Origin: Aphelenchoides besseyi
Lineage: Eukaryota > Nematoda > Chromadorea > Rhabditida > Aphelenchoididae
Assembly (NCBI GenBank): GCA_024699855.1
Contig: JAMPIQ010000001.1
Location: 496,001-560,000 of the forward strand
DNA: 64,000 nucleotides
Direction: 5' to 3'
How positions within the stretch are numbered: the first letter of the stretch is position 1; the number at the start of each line of letters is the position of its first letter. The translations under genes and the position numbers were made by a program. Below, piece by piece: positions 44,360 to 57,312 of the stretch. Under the pieces are notes generated by a model, which ran no database searches, was not told where the DNA came from, and worked only from the letters and a program-made list of their open reading frames with translations.

Positions 44360-46482
44360 ATGCAAAGTGAAACCGATGGTTCGGGAACAGAAAGCTCATG
44401 GTCTTTAGTCGGCAGTGACGGAGATTTGGTTCGCTCTTCCGCGTTGAAATCCAAATCGTTTCATTTTCAGGAACTCGATTTTGACGCGTCTTCGATTTCC
44501 GATCACTCCGAAGCGCCGCAACTCGAAAACCCAACGCTTTTGACCGAATCAGATCTCTCGGAATGCGACGAAGACGCTATAGAATACGATTGTGCGACCG
44601 AATCGGAACGTTACGATGAGGACGAGAATGCTACTGATGTTGAAGAGATCAACGAGATTTCGAAAGTGTCGTCAACTCAAATAGGAGAAATTTTCGAATC
44701 GGAAGAGGAGTCATGTGAGTAATGAAATTCAAACGATCACGTAAATTTGGTTTTTCAGCATCTGAAAAGACCAATGACGACGCCTTCTGTTTTACTGTCG
44801 ATCTTCGAAATGAGCGTCGAGTTCAAATCTTTGCAATTGGATCGGTGATTGCCGCCTTGTTGATGGCAGTCGTTTTCCGTGGACCGCTCGCTGTTCATCA
44901 ATTACAATACGAACGTTTGAGTCATCAGGAACCGATTGATGAAGTGAACTCGCGTCCAGCTTCTTTAAACTACGATCTTCTTTTCAGTTCGCTTTTGCTG
45001 ATCCCGCCATATTGCACAATCCCTTACAAGACTATTCACGTCTAACTGAATTGCCAAATGAAATGGACGACTTGGAGCGATGTTATCAGAATCTGGACGA
45101 GACAACACGTTCGGCGTCCGCTAATTCGGTTCTTATGCGATATATGCGTATGAAAAACAATCGTTTGGAATCGTTGCTTTCCGAACTACAGACCTTGGTC
45201 AACGTACAGAAACGTGAACTGGAACAAGTTCAACAGAAACAATGGACAACCGAATCGAGACTGCTGCAGCCAGTCTCTGAGGCGGAGTCCGTATTGTCGT
45301 CAGTTGAAATTTCTCCGTGTTCATCGTCCAAAGACATTCCACCAACTTCGTTGCCGAGTTCAGCGTTCGTTCAACCGTCGTTGTTACCCGGGGATGAACG
45401 CCCGTCATCTCATTTTGAGGTTTGTAGTCAAAGGTTAAGCGATTGAATATTCGTTTACAGACTTGTTCAAAAACAGAGCCCTCATTCATGAATCTCACTC
45501 GTTCATTCTTCGATCAAGTAATTCGTTTCGCAAACACCACCGCATTATCAGCACTCAATGAAGGACAAGCTGATTTGTCTCGGCTATCCACATGGTTGCA
45601 AACCAAAACCTTAACGACGTTGCCGCGAGTTGTTGAAAAACTGGAAAACGTTCGATCCAATTGGCGTTTGAAGTTTAGATCGTATTTGAAACGCGTTGGA
45701 AGTGCGTTGAGTTCACCGATTATCACAGGTCTAACTCGCTCAACAAATGGAACTCCATCGGTGGTAGGAAAGATCAAACGCCAATTGAAATCGGCAATCA
45801 AAACGATTTCTAACGTCCGTTGGCTACGAATCAACGAACCGGACGTTTGCGAGAACGATTGGACGTGCGATCAGTTAGTTCCATTTGCTGATCATTTGAA
45901 TCAAAGTGCTTTGTTCCGCGAACGAATCAGCAAAAAACAAGTCGACTCTTATGTCACGTTTTTGAAGCACATTCCTAAACGGCAATGTCAATTCAACTCG
46001 ACATTGATGTCATGCGAACGTTGTTTCTGGACAGGAAATTGTATTAAGACTAAAAAAGCTTGCAATGTTCGTCGTTGGCAGCGACAGAAACGCGTCGATC
46101 CGGTAATCTTCTTGGCACACGATGCAGAAGCTCGACAAATGCTCGAGAAATTGGGTTGGATTCCGTCAAAAGGTAAGTGCTAAGTGAAGGCTTTAAACTC
46201 CATTTTATTTCAGTTGAACAACCTTGTATGCCAAAAGAACCGTTGGGACCTCCGCGTCAAAGTCGTCGCAAACCAAAAGAATCGAAGAAACAAACCGAAG
46301 AAACGAACGCTGATCAGCCACGATGTGAAAAGAAACGTGCCGAAAAACGTCGTCCTTCCAATTTGCCGAACTCGTGGTTCATTCGACGACACGCTCAACG
46401 CCAAATTCTTCGACAAAGCGGACGACTGAGCGATTGGTTTCTTGCACGTGGATCACATCGAGCCGCTTTGCGTCGAAATTGA
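44360..46482 (+). CDS. CCPG1/PBXIP1-like ER membrane protein
   Basis: N-terminal acidic cytoplasmic region of ~135 residues, one membrane helix (IFAIGSVIAALLMAVVF), then a coiled coil (LESLLSELQTLVNVQKRELE QVQQKQ) and a basic C-terminal region. Near the start SSWSLVGSDGD contains a W-x-x-V LIR-type motif at residues 14-17, the same place as the LIR of human CCPG1, with acidic/Ser flanks; more acidic-hydrophobic clusters follow. A late Cys-containing block (VCENDWTCDQLVPF...VTFLKHIP) loosely matches the PBXIP1/CCPG1 lumenal domain. Exons join through ~45-nt introns from ATG 44360 to TGA at 46480-46482. The proposed role, linking ER to autophagy machinery, is inference from layout. Confidence 0.65.
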
Positions 46483-48131
46483 ATTTCATTCGACTTGAAT
46501 TGAGCTCCCAGTACGCTCTACGTGTAGTTTCATCAATCTCGGTACATTAACATCGAATCCTCTCAATTCCCAATCACGACCATTTTGTAGCATAGTTTAG
46601 ATCCATTCGACGGATAAGTGTGTCGTGTGTAAATAAAATTGTACATTTTCTAAGAACAATTACAATGAACACGCTCTTTGGTTTCAACACGATTTCAAAA
46701 CTCGAATTCCCCATCAAACCCGTGAAATTGAACCCACATTCAAAGACGTTCTTCTAAGCACTTTAAGCCTGTGGTTTTATTGTTTCTCGTCAAAGGAATA
46801 CATTACTCCGAAAGCTTTAGCATACCAACTTTCATTGTACGAACATTCACTGATCTTGATTCATTCGATGGTCAAGTATGCAAATGAAATTGCTCATGTT
46901 GTTTTGACGTTACCGAATTCTAAAGAACAGTTGCAATAAATTGGCAAAAACTCTTTGGAGGTTTCAGCGCAAGGTCAAGAGCCAAACTACCGACCTCATT
47001 AGAAAGACGGATTCCGAAACAAAAGTGACAGTCGGTCACTCGTTTTTCCCGCACCTCAATCAAATGACCGACACACGGCCAAACGAATCGCAATTAAGTG
47101 GCGGCTCATTACAAAGCAAAAGTGTTGAGTGGAATTATGCAGCCGGTTGGATCAGATGTCCTTATTTCGCTTCGATTCTCGTGACCACTGATTTCTCCGA
47201 TTCGTTCACTGGCAAATGTTTAAACAAAAAAGTTTATTCAATATGCTTTCCTGATAATGAGCAACCGTATGTTTATAATTGATTTGAGCTTAAACAAACA
47301 AATCCAAAAGTTTTTTGTTCGCAAGTCAATCACGAGCCCCGTAACGGAATGAATGGTCAACTCTCCAATTACACGAGAGTCACTAATTTAAAGGTCACAT
47401 CAGGTCTATTGGTTGTCTATTTGCGTTGGTGCCATAACTGTTAGACAAACAAATCCGTTCGGCAAATTACTCGCTTACAGTGCCCTAGCGAACGGTTGCC
47501 AACCTTTTGACCTACAATAAAGGAGACGAACATGTAAAGCGGTCTTATACAAAAAAATGCAACTGGTCATTCACTATACGCTTCACAAATGGTTTACAAG
47601 CGAGCCATATGGCTAACGAGAGTATTGTTCCCTCTTTTTTGTGTCATTTTGTCATCCCGACTTTTACAGTCGGTCGTCGTGACAACCGATCAATCGTCTA
47701 AGGAAAAGCAGATTTGTGTATGCAATTTGTTGATAGCACCGATCAATTCGAATCGATTACGACACCCGATAATAATCAACAGGCTAATGGCTTGCGCAAA
47801 AATCGTTACTCTCGATCGTTTTTGAATGGTCAATGCGCATAAGAGGTCAGAAAAAAAGGACGTGATGGTCGAGAGACTGGTCATCGGCCGCCCAACTCGC
47901 GTTTATTCAACAGATCGCTCTGCGCGGCACTCTCTTTTCAGGGGTCACGGAAGGGCAAAAGGCGGTGAACGCTTCGCGATGGCCATTCCCTTGCAGTTTG
48001 CGTTCTAGCGTTCGGTTTTTTCTCGCGGGACTTTCCATTCATTTGACCTCGGCACCAACCCCGTCGATCGGCCTCCCTTTCGCTGGTCACTACCGATTCC
48101 AAGGGTTTTCACACAGTCATCAGTTTGAATC
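46483..48131. other. Intergenic, nothing recognised
   Basis: AATAAAATTG at about 46631 ends the preceding gene. The rest is the upstream region of the bZIP gene. A frame at 46941-47282 lacks an ATG and motifs. Confidence 0.5.
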
Positions 48132-49333
48132 ATGGATGCCATCTTCGACCTCACGCTCAAACAACTCGATGGTACCGATCCGCTTCAGCCTACGGCCAAC
48201 AATCCGGTTCGGTCGGGTGTTGATGTGAATACTCTTATGCAAATGTTGAATCCACCTAACGCTCAAACATTCCCTGATTCATCCTTTAACAACCCAGCTT
48301 TGATTTTAATCGTAAGTTAACATCATAAGTCTAACTGTATGTTTTCTTTCAGAATTCACTGTTTAGTAACCAAAACAAACCATTGCTTTCATCGTTTTTG
48401 GAAAGTAAAACTCAATCCAATCCTACCGAACTCCAATCACCGCCGCGCAAAAAGCATTGTGTTGCAAGTCAAAACTCAGCATTGCCGTCGGTTGTGCCCA
48501 TTAGTCCAACACATTCAGCTTCAACATCCTCTTGTGGAAGTGCATCTTCCGCACAAAACAGTCCAATTCCGTGGCCTTCTCAATCCACTAGTTTATTACC
48601 ACGAAAAACTCAACGCAAACCACCGGCTCCGATTCCTGACGACAAAAAGGTACGGTCATTGGATATTGTCAAACTTCCTATTGCCCATTTGCTTTGTCCA
48701 TTGTATTCGTTGGGACCTTTTTTTGTTAGCGTAATGGCTCAGTAGAAAAGACAGTTGGAGTCTTTAAGCCACGCGTCATCCACGGCCAACTGTTGCTGCT
48801 CGACTGCGCTTTGCCAATCGGGACTCTTGTGCTCGGTCAGTGCGCAACAATCCGTGTCATATATATCAATCCACAATCGAGGTCTATTGTTTTCGATTTC
48901 GAACTGTCACTCTGAAAAAAGTGAGAGGTCAATCGAGGTCAATGATTCAAAACACAAACTAATTCGAGAATTAGTCTACATGAACAGCATAATCTCTTAA
49001 AAGGAATGCGCATCCCTTTGATCGCTCCGACTGACTTTTCGGAATCGCTTATCCGCTCAGATTTCGTTTAATGTGTTTGCTTTTCAGGATGAAGCCTATT
49101 ACGAGAGGCGAAAGAAGAACAACGACGCGGCCAAACGTTCTCGCGATGCACGACGATTGAAAGAAGAACATACGGCGAATTTGGCAGCAAAGTTGGAAAA
49201 AGAGAATCTCACGCTTCGAAATCAGATCGCAGTGCTCAAATCGGAACTTGCCGTCTCACGAGCCGAAGTTGCCAAAATCCAGTCTCTTCTCCTTTCTACT
49301 TCCTCAATTCTCAAAACCGAAACCTCGGACTAA
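48132..49333 (+). CDS. PAR/CES-2-type bZIP transcription factor
   Basis: Three exons (48132-48311, 48353-48649, 49088-49333). The N-terminal region is Asn/Pro/Ser-rich ([15 protein letters not shown]). The second exon ends with a proline-rich block and PIPDDKK, like the PAR/IPEELKD element that leads into the basic region. The third exon gives [27 protein letters not shown], the basic region with the NxxAAxRSRDxRR signature, then a leucine zipper with heptad [19 protein letters not shown]. The order matches HLF/TEF/CES-2 family dimeric factors that bind TTACGTAA-type sites and regulate cell death or clock outputs. The 438-nt second intron separates the DNA-binding exon. Confidence 0.9.
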
Positions 49334-49565
49334 TCCCTGGGCTTTAACTTCGTGTAACTCCAAAAACATTTGTTCGTTCAATCCTCGAATCCCAACTTCC
49401 AGTTGTTTTTCTCGATTGTATTGCTAACCAGTTTGTGCGTGTAAATGAAATAAACGTTCGTATAAGTTTAACGTGTAGATGTGTTTATCAACATAGAAAT
49501 AACTGATGGGTTGGGACAATAAATTTTATAACAAATTGCACGATTGTCGTCCGCTCTAAGAAAAC

Positions 49566-50885
49566 TTATAAGTAAGTCGGTTCGATCACCTCGTCGGACA
49601 TTTGAATCAAATCGTAGCGATTGGACGAACTTTTTTGCTTTCGATCGTGACAACACAGCAGCTCCCAGACTTTGAATTTGACGATGAGAAAAACGAAGAA
49701 AATGAAGATCACGATAAAAATGTAACGGAAGTAATGGGAACCACAATCGCGATTATTAAACAGCGATTCGAGAGGAGTACCTTTAAATCTGACTGGAGCG
49801 GCGCAAAATGTTAAGTTCTGAAAGCTCGAGAAGTGAATCCAATCGACCTGAATGACTTTACCTTATTGACGACGTAGTCGAAGTTGCTTTCGTTTTGGCA
49901 CAAATCGAACTCACAATCCAATGGGTTGTCAGTGACGTCCAGACGCTCGACTTTGCCCTCCAATCGTGGAATCGAAATCAATTCGTTCGTTCGCAAACGT
50001 AAACGATCGATTTTGGTCGCGCAGTTCAAAGTAAAATTGGAGAGACGATTGTTGGAAAGATCGATGAGCATCAGATTCGAGAACTGAAAACAACGATTTG
50101 AAGCTCAACTGGCAGAGTCAATTGCCTGTGCAATCATTGTTGGACCGAGACCCACAAGAACAAGTTTCCTTGTAAACTTGCGAAAAAACCGACCTTGCAA
50201 AACAACTCGCCAACATCGAAACGTAGTGAATTGCCGGTCAAATAAACGTTTTGCAGTTGTGGCAACGAAGAATCCAACAGGTTGCGAAGATTTGGTTCGT
50301 TGTGCAGACGATCGGCGTCGAAGATGCGACTGAAGCTCACGGTCTTCAACGACTGCATTTGGCTCAGAGCTTTAGGCGGAATTCGATGGATAGGATTTCC
50401 GTTCATGTACAAATATGATAAGTTCGGGGCTCCACTAAACGTTCGCTCTCCGAAGTACGTGATTCCGCAGTTGGTAAAGTTGATGCGTTCGAGATTGTAA
50501 TGAATCCTGTTGCCGAATAGATTTGAATCGTTCAGGTCGCCCATTTGTGCTCCAACGATCGTCAAATACCTAAAATTTGATTGAGGATTAGTTGTATTCC
50601 GATGCCGAAATGGCTAGTGTTGCTTGAACACCAAAACTAATTCACTTACTGCAAATGCGGAAAGTTGTTCTTATCGATGCGGGACAGAAACGAAAAGTCT
50701 GTGACTTTCGTATTCACGCATTCGATCGAATTGGCATCGCAGGTACAGCCGTTGAAGCATTTGGTCTAAAACTCACGACCTTTATACATGAGGCCAACCT
50801 TGGAACTTACATTATAGCGATTGTTAGCGCCAGAAATGCAATAGCAAAGTAAAAGGAAAAGCAACAACTCAATCAGCACTCGCAT
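49566..50885 (-). CDS. Type I membrane leucine-rich-repeat protein
   Basis: Cell-surface recognition-type protein. The signal peptide MRVLIELLLFLLLCYCISGA is followed by a Cys-rich cap (CFNGCTCDANSIECVNTKV) and LRRs (for example YNLERINFTNCGITYFGERT F, APNLSYLYMNGNPIHRIPPK AL, LPQLQNVYLTGNSLRFDVG, FSNLMLIDLSNNRLSNFTL). An LRR C-cap follows (VTDNPLDCEFDLCQNESNF...NLTFCAAP), then a membrane helix (YIFIVIFIFFVFLIVKF) and a short tail with CCHDRKQK, ending EVIEPTYL. Four introns of ~45-100 nt. About 370 residues. Closest in plan to small LRR transmembrane proteins; no ligand can be named. Nothing catalytic in the tail. Confidence 0.85.
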
Positions 50886-53800
50886 TCCGAAAGGTCGAAG
50901 ACGCGCACTGAACAGAAAAAAACTTTCGCCACCAAAAAAGCCCCGAGTTGGACGCCGACCCCAAATTCGGCAGTGTACTTAAGGGGAAATCAAAATACCT
51001 TCGACTTGAATGACCAGTTGCGGAGTTGTTGAATCGATTGACTGCGAGGCAGCAACATATGGCCGATGATCAACGTTGGGTTCGTCTTCGAAAAGACAAA
51101 TACTTTGACATTGAAGTTCGTCGAAGATGCAAATGTTCACATCAAATTTCTATTTCGTTCAAACAATCGACGCGTAAAAAGTGTTGTTTTCGCGGCTAAG
51201 AACTCGTCAACTTTTTTCCTCGCTTCTTATGCACACGAGTGGAGGGTACCTCGCAAATGTCGTGATTGTTTTTATCGATGGCAACGATCAGACTGCGGTG
51301 CGTCGCGAGTTTTTTCGGTTCAACTTTTGCATTCGACTGGCGAAGGAGGTCATTGGAGTTTGTGTGTTTATTTTACAGTTATCATATTCGAGGATCGTTT
51401 ATTGCCATCTCGTTTCATTACTACTTCGAAATTTCAAACGACGTACTTAATTGGATTTTGGAAGCAAACGAATTTGGTGCTTTCAATTGGAGAGTGAAGG
51501 ACGAATTTCTTCGCTTAAGGACAAAGTGATTATTTCGGTTGCAAGTGTGGAGATTTCCAATTAGTCGCGGATTTTCCGTTTCGTTGGTTTCATTTCGCGC
51601 TCTCAAGTCGAATTGGACTTCGTTGACAGCTTTTGGGGCCGCTGAGATAAGAAGGAACAGCAACCCGCCAACTGTTCGAACATGTTAGTGGAATTACAAG
51701 TCACACTGCAAAAAACTCCAATAGCCCTCCGGTAATATGCAACGATGTGAAGTTCAAACGAACAACCTTTTCATTGTTTGGTTGATTGCATGCTGGGGCG
51801 TTGCTTGTACAGGGTTATTCGGAACGGTTTTTTGAAGCGTTGTTGCCGAAAGCTCATAAAAGTTGTCGGTGTTCTCTAAAGGACTTCGAGTCGCGCAAAC
51901 AAATTGGTCGAATCGTCGCCGCCCATTCCGTTTGACAGTTATGATTCAACGGTTGGAATCCGTAAGTGTTTTCAGATCCCCGAACGACTCCAAATCTCTA
52001 ATTCTGATGTGTTTAGCCAAATATTAGTCTTAACGCCGTCGTATTGTGCAATACGGTTTCGTCAATCGGGATTCGTGGAAGGCGCGGTTAAATGCTTCTC
52101 GACGATTAATTAGAAATCGGGGACCTCGAATGCCGAAGTGCGCAACGAATTGAAAGACAGGTGTTTCGAGTTGCCGCAAGTTGCCCTTTGGTCCTGGGCA
52201 ATATCGTAGGAAAGGTAAATGGAATTTTTAAGGAAATTGAGAAATTCGCTCGACCTTCGGACGTTTTCAAGCCGAATTTATCACGTAGCAAGTTTTCGGA
52301 TTTTGTTCGACCCCAAAAACTTTTGGGTCTTGGCAGACGAAATGGGCGGCAGCAACGGGAGGGCGAATGTTTACGGTAATTCGAATGAAAAGCGGCGACG
52401 ATTCGGGAGGGTTTACGTCCCGATCTTCGTTTTGTGCTAATAAACGGCCGCGGCAAATCGAAGCATCTGGAGGCAATCATCCCGATGTCGATCCATAAAC
52501 CCACAGCGCTTCTTTCGCCTACGATTTGGGACGGCAAAATCCGCGTGTCCTCCGGGGTCGTAAACGATCGTTGCAACGACATTCAGAAGTCGGGCCGCTT
52601 TGTCGTGAATGTTGAGATGCGTGATTTTCGACCGAAACGATCCTCGAGTTCTCACGACTTTTAACGGGAACACAATTTTGCCATTGAGGTCGAAATGACT
52701 CATCGATGTCAACGGTTCCGTACGAAGGGTTGAGAAGTGATGTTGAAGTGCCGCTCAACCATTTCGCGTGTACTCGATTCCCTAAAAGTTTTCCTCTCCT
52801 CGTTTATCTATCCGTACCAAATACGCACGAAACCGAAAGCTCTCGATCGGTTTTGTGGCCACGCAGTTCGTTTGCTCATCTGCTCCATTGGTTGTCGGCG
52901 TAAAGCGGCGGTCCAAAGTCGGGAGTAAAGGAAAACTGAGTTCCGCGCTTTCATTTGTTGCCACGCGTGATTTTGACGGCTAATTCTCCCTCTCTCGACC
53001 GTTTTTGTTTTGGCATTCAATTAAAGGAAATTGCTTATGAGGTCGATTATGATCAGATATCAATGCGCGAAGATCGTGCCCACGTTTCGAGGACAGAAAC
53101 AACATCGGAGCGGCAGGAAGGAACATCTGTCACCCTCGAAACTCACGGTCATTTTTGGCATCGGATCGTTGCGATCGGCGCGCTGTTCCTCGACCATGAT
53201 GTTTAATGGACTTTTCATGCTCCCCACCCATCTTCCGCCCAATTCGAACTCCTTTTTCGTCGACTCCAAGCGCGCGCATCAATTCGAATTTTTGTTTAAG
53301 GAAACAGCGGGAAGCTACCGAAATGGGCGCCAAATGACATCAATTCGCGTCGCGGCCGTCTATTCGTTATGGTCATTAAATTTCCATCGTTTAGTTTTCA
53401 AATGTCCGAAATTATTATTTTTTACCCCTCTTTACGGTACTCGGCTTTTGGTCTCCAAGACTCGAAGGCTCTTCAAGCGGCTCATGCCCGTTGAATCGTG
53501 AGCTCACCGTTCGATCAACCGAGTTCCGCGTGATGGTCCAATTGTCTTAAACGTTGGCATCAATCATGAGTCTCGCTCTCCCTCAAAAGGTCAATGGACG
53601 CAAAAAAGTTCAGTTGCTTCTCAAAAGCCATAAACTGATTAATGAGCGTCGCGGAGCGGTGAGATTTCAAAGAGCCGCACGGTCATCTCTGTGGTTACCG
53701 TTAATTTGCATTTGAAGGCAAAGGTCGCGGTATCTTTCAATTGTTTCCGCTCATTCTTGGTGGTTGCGGATGAATGAAAACGAAGTTCCTCGATTGCGCC

Positions 53801-54662
53801 GTCCGCTTCATTGACACTTCTGACGACTTCATGCTGAGAAATCAGAGTGATGATCAAAAACAAAGTCAACCGAACTAATGGATGTGGTTGTTTTAAGACT
53901 TCAAATTTCGAATTCCCCCATTTTGTTGTCTTACGGTCAAACACGTTTCTGAATGCCTAAGAGAATCGTGTCGCGGTGAATATGCAAATCGGCCATCTGC
54001 GCGAATTTTTGATTTAAATTGCATAAGAATCGAATGATCGAAAAGAAAGGGTCCGAAAATCGTTTCCGCATTGTTCGATTCCTGAAGTTTGCCGCTTGAC
54101 TCGCAGGTTTCCAATTCATCCGCAAGACAAGAGGTCTGTCATAGCTCCGGAGATTGCATAACTAAACGGTTGACTTCATAATTGTCGTTTGTCTTGTTGT
54201 TTGCACGTGGAATTGGTTCTGATTTGATTACTCGCGGTACTCAATGACTCGCGCCACTCAAGCAAGCTGCCGTCTGTGGTTGTCAAGTTTCGGCGTTTGG
54301 TCGGATTAGACGTGGCGTGTGGTCCTCGAACTCTTCTGTAAATTACGCGGTCGATCGAAGAGTGAGTGAGAGAGAGGGACAGTCGGCGCCATTCACTCGT
54401 TCGAATGCCAAGTTGCTCGCTGCGACGTCCACAGACGGTCATGCCAAACGCGTTCCAATCGACCGGTCTTTTTTCCTACGACCTCCGTAAAGTCTCGATC
54501 CTTCAGCTCTTTTTTTGGTTTGCACGATTTGGACGGAGACTCGCGCGACGACCTCTCAATCTTCTTTCTGGTTCGTTTTCTGTTCTCGTCCCAATGTGTT
54601 AACGGCGCGATTTCCTTTCTCTAACCGGACGTATTTCGACTTTTCGTGTTTGATCGATTGAC
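50886..54662. other. Long gene-free region upstream of the bHLH gene
   Basis: About 3.8 kb between the LRR gene start and the E-protein gene. Many open frames overlap on both strands without motifs or splice order. It is the likely regulatory region for one or both neighbours, but I saw no recognisable element. Confidence 0.5.
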
Positions 54663-56895
54663 ATGCGAAACGTTGCGTTTTGTGGTTTTAGAGCGATGTC
54701 TCCATTCTCAACACGATCAACGGCAGTTGTCCCTTCGACTGTTGGAATAAATCCAACAACCCAATCGTTTAACTATTCGTCTTTCTATCCTTCTGCTTAT
54801 GTTAATGCTTATCAGAATCTTACATCCGCAATCAATCCGATTGTAAGCCTTTGCTCTTCGTCTTTGAATGCAACGAATTTCATTGGAAGCTTTGGAAGCT
54901 CTTCGTTTCTATCGACCACTCGTCCCACTGCGATGTCTTCGTTTTCATTGACGGTACGAGTTGGTAGTTAGTCGTTGCACTCCAATTTGAAACAAGCTTT
55001 GTAATCTGTTTTCTATTTTACGTGTATTTTCAATCTTCGTAAAGTGCTCTTTTCACCTTTCAATATCACCATTTCAAGTCGTTTTGGGGCACCGTGTTCA
55101 CTGCTCATTTCGTTTCTAATCGTCGTAATTTAAGCAATCACAGCGGGTAAAGTCGGGACTAAGTGTCAGTTCAATGAACGCCTATCCGACCGCTTCAAAT
55201 CCGCAAATCAGTCCAACAAACGGAACTTCAGTTTCAGCCAATACGACCGCTTCATACATGAACACGGCCGCCGCAAATTCGAGTATCGAAGTCCCGTCGG
55301 CCTACACAAGCCACTACCCGCAATTCTACTCGTTTCAAGCAGCAAGTACTACCGACATGAGTCAATATCCATGGCCGCCCGGTTTGGCAAATCCGATTCC
55401 CGGCGTTTACCCTACGATGCCAAATCCCGTTGGTATGCAGGGGTAGTTTTCTTGATTAGACGGTTGGAAGTCTAATATCTTAATTTCAGTTATACCAATG
55501 GTTTGCTTTCCACAACCGACGAGACATCACCCGCTTACTCACACCACATGCTTTCCGCTGATACCCTACAAAAAGTTTGTGATTTCAGCTGTGAATATTA
55601 AACGATTTGAAGCTGTTTAGTATGATGGCTGTGTTCAAGATCCAGCGCTACTTGGCTATGCCGCTTCGGCTACTGCTCCGACTTGGCCTCCTTATCCCTA
55701 CTTGGTGAGTTGTACGATCGGTCTGACGATCATAAATGTTAATCGTAAAATTACCTCGTTTTTAGCCAAACGATGACAAACTACCCGGCGCGCAAGACGG
55801 CTCGGTTCCCTCTTTGTCTTATATGGCCGATCGATCTTTCTATCAACCGCCACTTCAGGTAAATCAGCTCGTAGTTATTCAGATTATAAATATGCGCTTT
55901 CACTTTTGTGACGCAACAATCGTCCTTCAAAAGTGCGAATAAGTACTTTCAATTGCTATAACATGCTTCAAAAGTTTTAAATTCAATTTTAGGGTTTGAC
56001 TTCAATGGAAAACAGTTTTCCACAGACCAATGGATTAAGTTTGCCTGCCGATTTATACAGTAGATTTGCTCAACTGATTCCTGATTCACTTATCAATTTC
56101 AGACAATCAATTGAGTTCCGGCTTGAATGGAATGCCGGTTGATGTTTCGATTAACGATCGTGGACAGAACGGCACTTCAACCGCCGTTTCGTATTCGTCT
56201 CCAAATGGCGCTCCGTTGCCCACATCTTCTTCGTACATTAATTCGAGTTTGTTGAGCAATGAAGCCATTGGATCTCCCGGAGCTTTGCCAGCACCTGGAA
56301 AAGCACGAGCTCGCCGATCACGAAGTGCCGCCAAAGAATCCGAAGATGACGACATCCATTCGAACGAGGACAAAGAACAAGAACGACGTTCAGCAAACAA
56401 CACGAGAGAGCGAATTCGTGTCCGTGTAAGTCAATCGAAAGTGATGTCATGTTTCAAGCTCGTTGTAGGACATTAACCACGCATTCACGTCGCTCGGAAA
56501 ACTGTGCGCTCAACACATGCCGAATGCTGTGAACGAACGAAATCTTACCAAACTGAACATTTTACATCACGCCGTCGATGTGATCACCCAACTGGAAGAT
56601 CAGGTTTGTCTGCACAAAAACACGTAGTCTAAGCTTTTTTGTAAACACAAACTGCAATTTTCGTTGTTAGAAGACGATCGAATTGCAATCTTCTTATCAG
56701 TTTTCAAACGAACTTGACGGAATCACTTTTCGTAGTGCGCACAAACGATCAGTCATACAAGAGGAGGGATTAGGGCGTTGCTATAACGGAGCCAAATCGA
56801 TTTGATCTAAGGTCTTTAATTTTCAGGTTCGACAACGAAATCTCAACCCCCGAGCCGCTTGTATGCGTCAACGACGCGAACAGAGTGGACAGTAA
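54663..56895 (+). CDS. hlh-2: E-protein / daughterless-type bHLH factor
   Basis: Class I bHLH factor that dimerises with tissue-specific bHLH proteins at E-boxes. Exons after the first: from 55174 ([20 protein letters not shown]...), [36 protein letters not shown]..., [16 protein letters not shown]..., a Ser/Asn-rich stretch, then [63 protein letters not shown] and [19 protein letters not shown]. The last block is the E-protein-specific tail after helix 2. The first exon (54663-54951) joins in frame only if AATCACAG near 55143 is used as acceptor. An alternative start at 54696 or 55174 is possible. The gene symbol follows the C. elegans orthologue by inference. Confidence 0.88.
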
Positions 56896-57312
56896 TGATC
56901 GTCTTTAACATCATCATCCATTGAATTCCTATAAACGAAACTGATTGCAGAACGATTCCAATTACGCTAATTAGTTTCATTATTTGCACATAGACATCGT
57001 AATTTATATCCAATTTCGATTATCACTTCTGATCCTCCCGCAAGTTTTAAGCATTTCATCTAAGATCAATAAAGTTTTTTTCAATTAAGACCCTTCATCA
57101 CTCGAATACAATCGTTGATTACTAGCATGAGAAACAAAATCGAGTTTCTCTCCACACCCATTTTCTATTTTAAAGTGTATTTTGGGTTAGTCGAAAAGAA
57201 TTGAAACTGCGGAAGGAATCTTTTTTCTTGTTCTGCTGCTTTTTGTGCTTTCCGTTGTGCTTGACGAGTACTTAAAAAGAGCCAACGCTGAAAATAACGT
57301 CGATTGATCGAA
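56896..57312. other. Intergenic, nothing recognised
   Basis: AATAAAG at about 57069 is the bHLH gene polyadenylation signal. Minus-strand frames here are shadows. Confidence 0.5.

Noticed and set aside
46941..47282. 113-codon plus-strand frame as a gene upstream of the bZIP factor.
   Set aside because: No ATG at its start, no motif, not joined to other exons.
51066..53501. Several overlapping frames on both strands as a missing gene between LRR and bHLH genes.
   Set aside because: Mutually overlapping, no conserved motif and no consistent introns.
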